From: JAGPCK01 sp964535575
GTDB taxonomy: Bacteria; Bacteroidota; Bacteroidia; UKL13-3
Direction: 5' to 3'
Length of the DNA stretch: 64,000 nucleotides
NCBI GenBank assembly: GCA_964535575.1
Contig: CAZHTC010000001.1
Coordinates: 248,001 to 312,000 of the forward strand
The position numbers were made by a program, and so were the translations under genes. Below are positions 1-6,500 of this stretch, one piece after another. The notes under the pieces were generated by a model that worked only from the letters and a program-made list of their open reading frames with translations, did no database searches and had not been told where the DNA came from. Each line of letters starts with the position of its first letter. Position 1 is the first letter of the stretch.

Positions 1-1
1 C

Positions 2-1012
2 GATTTCTGGTCAAGGTACCTGAACAGCCAAAAACCCGATTATTACGTGAGCTGCGCTTATCGCATTGCCGATGATTATTCGGCCATACATATTCGCAAC
101 GGGCATTTGATACCCGACAGGTACAATACGAATTTACCCAGCATTCCGATCGCTAATTTTTCGTTCGAACTCAATTCTCAGGAAGAGAAGCAACAAATCA
201 TGCATCACCAGGTGATACAGGATATGAAAGAACTATGCGACCAGTTTGCATACCAGTTAAAATTTCACTTAAAAATAAAAAACATCCGGCTCAACTATTT
301 TACTGATGAACTGAGCGGAGCAGTGACTCCATTTTCTAAAAAAATAAACGAAACACTTACCGCATCGCTAACCCGCATAGGAGGTTATCAGGTTACCCTG
401 ATTGAACCCGGCAAGCGTGGGATATTTGACAAAAATGACAATATATACGAAGTGCGTGGGAAATTTACCACCGAAGGTGAATACGTGAAAGTACTCGGTT
501 TTTTAGTGAATTCGGGCAACGAAGCTACCATTGCCTCGGCCGAATTTTACCTGCCTAAAAAAGTAATGGAAACAAACGGAACGGTAGTGAGTTTAACAGC
601 TAAACTCACCGCTGATTTATGGACCAACAAGGGCATGGAAAATGTGTCGTACGTAGATGGTGAAGTGATGCAGATTTTTTATCAAACCAACAAACCGGCA
701 TATGTACGCTTGATTTATGTTACTGCAGACGGGCAACGTATTTTAATGGTGGATAATCAATACATCGACATGTCGATGGCCGGAAAACCACTTACCGTTC
801 CCACCGAATTAAGTTGTGCCCAGCCTTTCGGTTCGGAGCGGATTATTTTAATGGTGAGCACTGCCCAGTTTGATAATATTCCTTATGTGATACAGGGAGG
901 AGTAAAAGTAATTACGATTGACCCCAACACCGCCATTGCTGCACGGGGATTTAAGCAGGAAATAGAACATTTAGAAAAAAATATTCCGGTTACTACCGTT
1001 TCAAGAAAATAA
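2..1012 (+). CDS. DUF4384-like protein, 5' end outside window
   Basis: The reading frame is open from base 2 to the stop at 1010-1012, so the gene begins upstream of the window. A GTG at 47 is in frame but is only an internal codon, because residues before it (DFWSRYLNSQ...) read through. The last third (VDGEVMQIFYQT, YVRLIYVTADG, ERIILMVS) resembles the DUF4384 fold, a beta domain often found in surface or regulatory proteins whose role is unknown. The middle part has alternating hydrophobic beta strands. No signal peptide can be judged because the N-terminus is missing. It ends 4 bases before the Dabb gene, so the two are probably co-transcribed. The family call is by pattern recognition and is moderately sure; the function is unknown. 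Confidence 0.7.
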   Translation, partial: DFWSRYLNSQKPDYYVSCAYRIADDYSAIHIRNGHLIPDRYNTNLPSIPIANFSFELNSQEEKQQIMHHQVIQDMKELCDQFAYQLKFHLKIKNIRLNYFTDELSGAVTPFSKKINETLTASLTRIGGYQVTLIEPGKRGIFDKNDNIYEVRGKFTTEGEYVKVLGFLVNSGNEATIASAEFYLPKKVMETNGTVVSLTAKLTADLWTNKGMENVSYVDGEVMQIFYQTNKPAYVRLIYVTADGQRILMVDNQYIDMSMAGKPLTVPTELSCAQPFGSERIILMVSTAQFDNIPYVIQGGVKVITIDPNTAIAARGFKQEIEHLEKNIPVTTVSRK

Positions 1013-1016
1013 TATC

Positions 1017-1319
1017 ATGGTTAAACATATTGTATGCTGGAGGCTGAAAGATGAAGCCAACGGAATGAGCAAAGAAGAAAATGCCAAAACAATAAAAGAG
1101 AAATTAGAATCACTGCAAGGACAAATTCACGGGTTAATTAAAATTGAAGTAGGATTTGACTTTCTGCATTCCCCCGAATCGATGGATATTGTGCTTTACT
1201 CAGAATTTGAAAGCAGGGCAGCTTTAGATTTTTACCAGCAACATCCGTTGCATAAAGCTATCATGCCATTTATTGGTGAAGCCCGAAACGAGCGCAGGGT
1301 GGTGGATTACGAAATATAG
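1017..1319 (+). CDS. Dabb (stress-responsive alpha/beta barrel) domain protein
   Basis: This 100-residue protein starts MVKHIVCWRLKDEA and contains a short helix with many Lys/Glu (KTIKEKLESL), a GLIKIEVGFDF strand, DIVLYSEFES, and the closing HPLHKAIMPFI. These are the usual landmarks of the Dabb family (PF07876), small dimeric ferredoxin-like barrels. Its length is normal for a single-domain member. Family members have varied or unknown roles; some were found as stress-induced proteins. The gene lies 4 bases after the preceding coding region and converges on the response-regulator gene, with only 6 bases between the two stops. No substrate can be inferred. Confidence 0.88.
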   Translation: MVKHIVCWRLKDEANGMSKEENAKTIKEKLESLQGQIHGLIKIEVGFDFLHSPESMDIVLYSEFESRAALDFYQQHPLHKAIMPFIGEARNERRVVDYEI

Positions 1320-1325
1320 TATAGT

Positions 1326-2069
1326 TTACACCCCCAGCACGGCTTTGAGTTTGGGATAACCGCTGCGGCTCAAGGGCACTTTTGCCCCCGATTTTAACAC
1401 TGCAAAATGATGTTCGTTATCGGGTGATTCGATTCGGGTAATTTGCGCCAATTGCAGAATATACGAACGGTGCACACGTACGAATAATGCTGCATCAAGT
1501 ACATGTTCAAAATACGTCATCGTTTTTTTCTTGAGGAATGAGCCATCGGCAGTGTGAATGCGTACGTAATCATCATCGGCCTCGAGAAAATGAATATCGT
1601 TTACCGGGATAATCCGGATTTTGCTTCCGGTTTTAATCACCACGCGTTGCGATTGCTCGGGTTGAGCAGCGGCCTCCTCCATCACAGCTTTGGTACCGGT
1701 GGTTGATTTTTTCTCGCGGTATTGTTCTTTCCATTTCTGTATGGCTTTATCAAACCTATCTTTACTGAATGGTTTTAGTAAATAATCTACCGCATGCGCT
1801 TCAAAAGCCTTTAACGCAAACTCATCAAAGGCAGTGGTAAAAATAACCGAAGGTGGTTCATCAATTAACTCAAGCATTTCAAACCCGTTAATTTTGGGCA
1901 TTTGTATATCCAGAAAAATTAAATCGGGTTTATGTTGTTGTATGGCTTTTACCCCTTCAAATCCATCATTGCATTCCTGCACCACTTCCATATCAGGGTA
2001 GGCTTGCAGGTATTCGCGCACCAGAGTGCGGGCCAGAGGTTCATCATCAATGAGTATAACACGTATCAT
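1326..2069 (-). CDS. LytTR-family DNA-binding response regulator
   Basis: The protein has 247 residues. Residues 1-120 are a receiver domain: acidic pair D8-D9, phospho-acceptor D54 in LIFLDIQMPKING, the conserved Thr in FTTAFDEFALKAF, and the Lys in DYLLKPF. After a charged linker, residues about 145-247 form a LytTR DNA-binding domain (HFLEADDDYVRIHT, FVRVHRSYILQLAQI, KVPLSRSGYPKL). It presumably receives phosphate from the LytS-type kinase encoded immediately upstream, whose stop overlaps this start by 4 bases (ATGA). The gene order LiaF-like, DUF4288, kinase, regulator suggests envelope-stress control. The targets are not known from the sequence. Confidence 0.93.
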   Translation of the reverse strand: MIRVILIDDEPLARTLVREYLQAYPDMEVVQECNDGFEGVKAIQQHKPDLIFLDIQMPKINGFEMLELIDEPPSVIFTTAFDEFALKAFEAHAVDYLLKPFSKDRFDKAIQKWKEQYREKKSTTGTKAVMEEAAAQPEQSQRVVIKTGSKIRIIPVNDIHFLEADDDYVRIHTADGSFLKKKTMTYFEHVLDAALFVRVHRSYILQLAQITRIESPDNEHHFAVLKSGAKVPLSRSGYPKLKAVLGV

Positions 2070-3100
2070 ATTACGGGAATTTTTATGGTTGTTGTGAAAA
2101 GATTATCGGTTGCGGTGGCCTGCATCAGGTCATTGCGTGCAAAGAGCAAATAGAGCCTGCGCTGGGCCGAGCTCAATCCGAAACCGGTACCCGATTTTGG
2201 AGCAGCGGTTTTCGGGTCAAACGGATTGGTGACTTTTATAATGAGGTAGCCGTTTTCAATAGTTACCTCTACTTTTATGGTAACAGTTTCGGTGGTATCG
2301 TACAAGCCAAATTTAATCGCGTTCTCTACCACAGGTTGCAGAATCAGGTGCGGAAGTTTAATTTGTCTGCCTGCCTCCTCGCATACCACTTCGGTGTGCA
2401 GCCGGTGACCGAAACGTACTTTTTCAATATCAAGATACAGTCGCAGGTGATTTAATTCTTCATCAAGCGTTACCAATTGCTGCTCTTCCTTGCGCAGTGT
2501 ACCTCTTAAAAAATCGGAAAGTTGCTGAATCATGTGTCGGGCTTCTTCGGGCCGGCTACCCACCAGTGCACTTATAGAATTTAAACTGTTGAATAAAAAA
2601 TGGGGCTGCAATTGCTGACGCAGTTTACTCAACTCAGCATCTTTTACCAATTGTTCCTGCGCGGTGGCCCTTCCTTTCACCTCTTCCTGCTCTTTAAAAT
2701 AATATACCAGCCAGTTGAGCAGAGACACAAACGAAATCATCAGAAAATTATAACAAAACCGAAGCGGCCACATGCGATTTAAAAAACCGGTGTATATCTC
2801 TTCCTTCTCGAACAAACGGGCTAATGAAGCTGTTTCGCCAATGGTTAACACAATGGCCAACACCAGCACCCAAATGCGCAGATAAAAGTAGTTTTGTGTA
2901 CGAGGCCTATATGATTTCATTGCATAAAACATGGCTACCCCTACCAATGCCAGAGAAACCGTATCCAAAGCGGCTTCGGTAATGGCAATTTTAAACGGGA
3001 AACCTGCATACAAAATGAGCCATGCCGTAATAAAACACCAAATGGCCCACCAAAAAAGGTAAGGCCATATTATTTTTCCTTTAGTTAATTCAGTTGGCAA
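2066..3100 (-). CDS. LytS-type sensor histidine kinase
   Basis: This 344-residue membrane kinase has four predicted transmembrane stretches (about 12-32, 42-62, 72-92 and 112-135), a short coiled segment, and a His_kinase (PF06580) core. The phospho-acceptor H167 lies in LQPHFLFNSLNSISALV, and the ATP-binding half carries LPHLILQPVVENAIKFGL and a GTGFGLSSAQRRL glycine loop. No large extracellular sensor domain is present, so sensing is likely within the membrane or through the LiaF-like partner. It overlaps the preceding DUF4288 gene by 11 bases and the response regulator gene by 4 bases, so translation is probably coupled. The kinase class is clear; the signal is not known. Confidence 0.93.
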   Translation of the reverse strand: MPTELTKGKIIWPYLFWWAIWCFITAWLILYAGFPFKIAITEAALDTVSLALVGVAMFYAMKSYRPRTQNYFYLRIWVLVLAIVLTIGETASLARLFEKEEIYTGFLNRMWPLRFCYNFLMISFVSLLNWLVYYFKEQEEVKGRATAQEQLVKDAELSKLRQQLQPHFLFNSLNSISALVGSRPEEARHMIQQLSDFLRGTLRKEEQQLVTLDEELNHLRLYLDIEKVRFGHRLHTEVVCEEAGRQIKLPHLILQPVVENAIKFGLYDTTETVTIKVEVTIENGYLIIKVTNPFDPKTAAPKSGTGFGLSSAQRRLYLLFARNDLMQATATDNLFTTTIKIPVI

Positions 3101-3446
3101 GACTACTGGCCTCCGGTTGGGGATAAATACTTTTAGCTTCTATTTCCGTTGCCTGACCTTTTATAAAATGCATATAGGCATTCGGCTCTTCTGTTTCGTG
3201 AATACGGGAACACAATTCCATTCCGTCAACAAAATGTTCCAACTGCTGCAAACCGGCCACATCCACAAATTCCCATTTCACGGCCCCGTTGGTTAGCTCT
3301 TCGTGGCGCATACCCAATAACCGCGCTTTTAAAAAAGCCTGCTGCGCGGAAGGTGCCTGCACCAATCGCATTTGTTCATCAAATTGTGCCAGCGAAGTTT
3401 TGCCCGCTCTAATATAAAACACCAGTTTTGTAAGATACCAGTTCAT
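3090..3446 (-). CDS. DUF4288-like small cytoplasmic protein
   Basis: The protein has 118 residues, begins MNWYLTKLVFYIRAG and has the pattern FDEQMRLVQAPSAQQAFLKAR followed by WEFVDVAGLQQL, which I recognise as DUF4288. No membrane segment or signal peptide is visible. It sits inside the LiaF-kinase-regulator operon, overlapping the kinase gene by 11 bases and following the LiaF-like gene by 27 bases. The gene may be a passenger or an accessory component of the signalling operon. No function is known for the family. Confidence 0.8.
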   Translation of the reverse strand: MNWYLTKLVFYIRAGKTSLAQFDEQMRLVQAPSAQQAFLKARLLGMRHEELTNGAVKWEFVDVAGLQQLEHFVDGMELCSRIHETEEPNAYMHFIKGQATEIEAKSIYPQPEASSLAN

Positions 3447-3473
3447 AGATTATGGTGTGTTGATGGTAAAAAA

Positions 3474-4256
3474 TTAATAACTATTTATTTCAATACCTCC
3501 GAATACCGAAGTTCCTTTTATCAGTAATACTTTGTTTTCTGCGGTTACCGGCTCTTTATACACCGGTCGCTTATCTTCCACACCGCCAAAAACAGCCGTC
3601 ATATCGGTTTGTATTTCCCAATGCGGAGGCACCACAATATTGGTTCCGCCAAAAACCTGAGTTACTTCCAAAGTTGCCTTGCCGGTAAAATCGGCCTGCG
3701 AGAAATTAATTTCGGCTCCCCCCATAAAACAGGTAACTTCTCCTTCTTTAAAATTTTTGGAGATGATATGTTTTTTCACGCCCCCGAATATCGAGGTTGA
3801 TTCAAAATGATCATCTGAAGTAGATGTTTCTGCAGCGTTAGAACAATACTCCTTGCGCTTCATCCATTTCTCCCAGTTTCTGAATTTACCCTTGTGCCTG
3901 CGCGGAGTTAAAATCATAAGCACCCCCACCGAAATAATCACCACCGGCCACAACATGGGACCTACGTTAATCTCCGGATAAAAATCATCGAGTAAAAACA
4001 GTACCCCGATAAGCACAGGAATCATCCAGCCTCGTGTTTGAAAACCGTGTTTGGCACCTGTGTACAGTCCTATCACTATCAGCAACATTTCCCAGGTAAA
4101 CAACCACACCGGTAAAACCACCCCCATTTGCCGTGCCAGCAGTACCCCTCCAATAATCACGAGAAGTAAACCTCCCATCACTCGTCCATAGCGGCTGCGC
4201 TGTTGCCAGGATTCCCATTGCTCCCGGTACTGATCCTGCATATTATTTGGTTCCAT
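3474..4256 (-). CDS. LiaF-like membrane protein (cell-wall stress response family)
   Basis: In this 260-residue protein, residues about 25-125 contain four closely spaced hydrophobic segments (GLLLVIIGGVLLARQMGV; LFTWEMLLIVIGLYTG; PVLIGVLFLLDDF; LWPVVIISVGVLMIL). This matches the LiaF transmembrane domain (DUF5668). The C-terminal third is rich in beta strands with the repeated motif FGG (STSIFGGVKKH, VTQVFGGTNIVV, VFGGVEDKR, SVFGGIEINSY), as in the LiaF C-terminal domain. In Firmicutes LiaF restrains the LiaRS envelope-stress system. Here it heads an operon with a LytS/LytTR pair, so a similar role is inferred. A TAGTTTTG -7 box lies 20 bases upstream of the ATG. Confidence 0.88.
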   Translation of the reverse strand: MEPNNMQDQYREQWESWQQRSRYGRVMGGLLLVIIGGVLLARQMGVVLPVWLFTWEMLLIVIGLYTGAKHGFQTRGWMIPVLIGVLFLLDDFYPEINVGPMLWPVVIISVGVLMILTPRRHKGKFRNWEKWMKRKEYCSNAAETSTSDDHFESTSIFGGVKKHIISKNFKEGEVTCFMGGAEINFSQADFTGKATLEVTQVFGGTNIVVPPHWEIQTDMTAVFGGVEDKRPVYKEPVTAENKVLLIKGTSVFGGIEINSY

Positions 4257-4276
4257 TTCTTAAAAATTTACGGATG

Positions 4277-4284
4277 CAAAACTA
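4277..4284 (-). promoter_or_regulatory. Bacteroidota -7 promoter box for the LiaF operon
   Basis: Read on the minus strand the sequence is TAGTTTTG, an exact match to the Bacteroidota -7 consensus TAnnTTTG. It ends 20 bases before the LiaF-like start codon. No clear TTTG -33 element is seen at the usual distance. Confidence 0.5.
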
Positions 4285-4408
4285 AGCAGCCTTTTTAATA
4301 CCGCCATCATTGATGCAGCCGGAAGAGGCGCAAAGGGTGTGAAATGCAGATAAAAAGGGTTGAACGGAAGAACAGTATACCCATGATTGTAAACCAGTAG
4401 TTTAAATT

Positions 4409-4443
4409 TAGTTGATATTGCTAACTATTTATTTAGTCAACTA
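4409..4443. promoter_or_regulatory. Candidate MarR operator (nested palindromes)
   Basis: TAGTTGA at 4409-4415 is the exact reverse complement of TCAACTA at 4437-4443. A second, tighter dyad of 19 bases runs from TAGTT at 4409 to AACTA at 4423-4427, the size typical of MarR-family operators. Both lie just upstream of the marR-like gene, and the downstream arm overlaps the first bases of its -7 box. Binding would block its promoter, consistent with autorepression. The role is inferred from position and symmetry. Confidence 0.45.
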
Positions 4444-4449
4444 TCTTTG
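4442..4449 (+). promoter_or_regulatory. -7 promoter box for the marR-efflux operon
   Basis: TATCTTTG matches TAnnTTTG exactly. A TTG at 4418-4420, 21 bases upstream, could serve as the -33 element. The box ends only 4 bases before the GTG start of the MarR gene, implying an almost leaderless transcript or a later start codon. Confidence 0.5.
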
Positions 4450-4453
4450 CTGA

Positions 4454-4966
4454 GTGGCAACAAAAAATACAACCCCAAGTAAAACATACGATGAAACCCC
4501 CTTGTCGTTTAACCTGAATGCACTGGCAAAACTGTATATAGGCATTCAAAGCCGGCAGTTTCATCAACTGGATATTGACCGCTACTTCTTTGTGCTTAGT
4601 CTGATTATAAAACACAAAAATGCTACTCAAAAATGCATCTCCAATTGTTTAAACATTGACAAGGCAAGCATGGTACGCATAATAGACTACCTTTCGGAAA
4701 ACGGATATGTAAAAAGGGTACTGAACCCTGATGACCGCAGGGAATATATCATTGTCGCCACACCGAGAGCCGAGAAATTGTATCCGGAACTTATTAAATC
4801 CTTCAGGCAAAACAATGAAGCTGCTTTTACAGGATTTACGGAAGAGGAGAAAGAAATATTTTACACTATGCTTGAGCGCATGTTTCAGAATTTAAGCGGT
4901 CTTCCGGCTGACAGGTATTTTATTAAATACATTAAAACAGAAAAAAAGAAACAACATGAAAAATAA
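4454..4966 (+). CDS. MarR-family transcriptional regulator
   Basis: This 170-residue protein has a winged-helix core (residues about 40-140): KNATQKCISNCLNIDKASMV as DNA-recognition region, DYLSENGYVKRVLNPDDRRE as wing, and a C-terminal dimer helix. The wing motif NPDDRRE is diagnostic of MarR proteins. The start is GTG at 4454, directly after an in-frame TGA; the next in-frame ATG lies well inside the DNA-binding domain, though a TTG at 4502 is an alternative. It overlaps the adaptor gene by 11 bases. As in many MarR-efflux operons it is expected to repress the operon until a small molecule binds; that is inferred from family and context. Confidence 0.92.
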   Translation: MATKNTTPSKTYDETPLSFNLNALAKLYIGIQSRQFHQLDIDRYFFVLSLIIKHKNATQKCISNCLNIDKASMVRIIDYLSENGYVKRVLNPDDRREYIIVATPRAEKLYPELIKSFRQNNEAAFTGFTEEEKEIFYTMLERMFQNLSGLPADRYFIKYIKTEKKKQHEK

Positions 4967-6017
4967 ATGGTTCAGATGGATATTGGTGTTGGGAGTCATC
5001 ACCGTATTGGCACTTCCCAAACTGATGAAAAAGAAAGACCCGTCAATGGCCGGAGGAAAAGGTCCGGGCGGTCAGTCGGGGCCCATACAAATACAGGGTG
5101 AAGTGGTACGCAGCCAAACTTTATCCAATACGCTTCACGCCACCGGTACCTTGCTGGCGAATGAAGAAGTAGAATTACAGTGCGAAGCCAGTGGAAAAGT
5201 AACTGCCATTTATTTTGAAGAAGGTAAACCTGTTCGCAAAGGTCAGTTACTGCTAAAAACAAATGATACAGAATTGCAGGCTGCCCTCAAAAAAGCCGAA
5301 TCGAGAATGAAACTGGCCACCGACATGGAGCGCAGGCAAAAAGAACTTTTGAAAAAAGAAGGTATTAGCGAAGCCGAATACGACCTTGCCCGCAATGACC
5401 TGAATGCGGCTGGTGCCGAAATGGCACAACTTAAAGAACAAATACGCAAAACCGAAATTGTAGCCCCCTTTGACGGAAATATAGGACTAAAATACATTAG
5501 TGAAGGAGCCTTTGTAACGCCCAGCTCCAGAATTGCCTCGTTACAAAATGTGAGCAGTATAAAAATAGAATTTGCTATCCCCGAACAATATATTTCCCGC
5601 ATCCATAATAACACCCGCATTCGTTTTACCACTCCCGGAACTGACAAAGTTTATGAAGCCATGGTATATGCCATTGAACCGAAAATTGATTTGCAAACAC
5701 GCAATATCACCCTGCGTGCACGATGCATAAATGACGGAAAACTTTTTCCGGGTTCTTTTGCCTCGGTTGAAGTAATTCTTGATGATATCAAAAATGCGCT
5801 GCTGGTTCCTACCGAAGCAATTGTTCCAATTTTGAAAGGGCAAAAAGTATATGTAATAAAAACAGATTCGGTAGTTGAACAAAAAGTAGAAACCGGCATA
5901 CGTACTTCCAATCTTATTCAAATAAAAAGCGGACTATCGGCCGGAGATACCATTGCCACTACGGCATTGATGCAACTGAAAAAAGGAAGCAAAGTAAAAC
6001 TTGTAGGGGTGAAGTGA
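4956..6017 (+). CDS. RND efflux periplasmic adaptor subunit (membrane fusion protein)
   Basis: The protein has 353 residues with an N-terminal membrane anchor (WFRWILVLGVITVLALP) and a Gly-rich linker. It is followed by a split lipoyl-like domain (VELQCEASGKVTAIYF, PVRKGQLLLKTNDTELQ), an alpha-helical hairpin of about 60 residues (KAESRMKLATDMERRQ...) and the second lipoyl half (TEIVAPFDGNIGLKYI). The C-terminal part has the beta-barrel and membrane-proximal strands (IEFAIPEQYISRI, LLVPTEAIVPILKGQKVYVI). It links the inner-membrane pump to the TolC-type channel. It shares the operon with MarR upstream and the pump and channel downstream. The order is interrupted only by the four-helix-bundle gene. 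Confidence 0.95.
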   Translation: MKNKWFRWILVLGVITVLALPKLMKKKDPSMAGGKGPGGQSGPIQIQGEVVRSQTLSNTLHATGTLLANEEVELQCEASGKVTAIYFEEGKPVRKGQLLLKTNDTELQAALKKAESRMKLATDMERRQKELLKKEGISEAEYDLARNDLNAAGAEMAQLKEQIRKTEIVAPFDGNIGLKYISEGAFVTPSSRIASLQNVSSIKIEFAIPEQYISRIHNNTRIRFTTPGTDKVYEAMVYAIEPKIDLQTRNITLRARCINDGKLFPGSFASVEVILDDIKNALLVPTEAIVPILKGQKVYVIKTDSVVEQKVETGIRTSNLIQIKSGLSAGDTIATTALMQLKKGSKVKLVGVK

Positions 6018-6024
6018 GGTGGTG

Positions 6025-6491
6025 AATTTTGTGAGGTGGTGAGGTGATTGATGCTATTTGAACTATTATATAACCGATTAATTAAAACTGTTATGAATTT
6101 TAATGAAACATTCAGACAAAGAAGTAAAGCATTTGTAGTAGAGGTGGTGAAATTTTGTGCAACGGCTCCAAAAACTGATGAATCAAGAGTTATACTACGT
6201 CAATTGCTCCGATCTGCCTCATCGGTTGGTGCCAATTTCAGAGCTGCCTGCCGCGGACGTTCTAAAAAAGAATATTTTGCCAAATTAAGCATAGTGGTAG
6301 AGGAATGCGATGAGAGTTTGTTCTGGATAGAAGTTTTGGAAGAAGCAGGGATAGACAAAAGTGTAAAACTTAAAAAACTACAGCAGGAAAACACGGAATT
6401 ACTTTTAGTATTTTCCAAACTCCGTAAAAACGCAAAAATTGCTTAACATGATAATCATTCACAAATTAATAAACTCACCCTTTCACAAATT
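6025..6491 (+). mobile_element. Candidate IVS-like element: four-helix-bundle gene between inverted repeats
   Basis: The left arm at 6025-6044 reads AATTTTGTGAGGTGGTGAGG. The right arm at 6474-6491, reverse-complemented, reads AATTTGTGAAAGGGTGAG. The two are imperfect inverted repeats enclosing one gene of the 23S rRNA intervening-sequence (IVS) protein family. A second partial copy of GTGAGGTGGTGA precedes the left arm (6014-6025). In 23S rRNA such IVS elements also carry complementary ends that fold into a stem. The structure inserts between the adaptor and the pump gene of one operon. That it is mobile is inference only. Confidence 0.4.
6093..6446 (+). CDS. Four-helix bundle protein (23S rRNA IVS-protein family)
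   Basis: From ATG 6093 the product has 117 residues: MNFNETFRQRSKAFVVEVV, then LRQLLRSASSVGANFRAACR, RSKKEYFAKLSIVVEECDES and a final helix with KLKKLQQENTELL. The pattern SxSVGANxxEA-like followed by ExxxxLxxxxxEExES is typical of the family first described as proteins encoded by intervening sequences in 23S rRNA. Usual length is 115-130, so it looks intact. An upstream ATG at 6051 would add 14 residues that do not resemble the family. The gene sits between adaptor and RND pump, where no efflux role is known, and has inverted repeats at both sides. The function is unknown. Confidence 0.88.
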   Translation: MNFNETFRQRSKAFVVEVVKFCATAPKTDESRVILRQLLRSASSVGANFRAACRGRSKKEYFAKLSIVVEECDESLFWIEVLEEAGIDKSVKLKKLQQENTELLLVFSKLRKNAKIA

Positions 6492-6500
6492 AAAAATCGC

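Noticed and set aside
47..1012. GTG at 47 as true start of the first gene
   Set aside because: The frame is open to the window edge with plausible coding sequence before the GTG, so the gene is cut by the edge.
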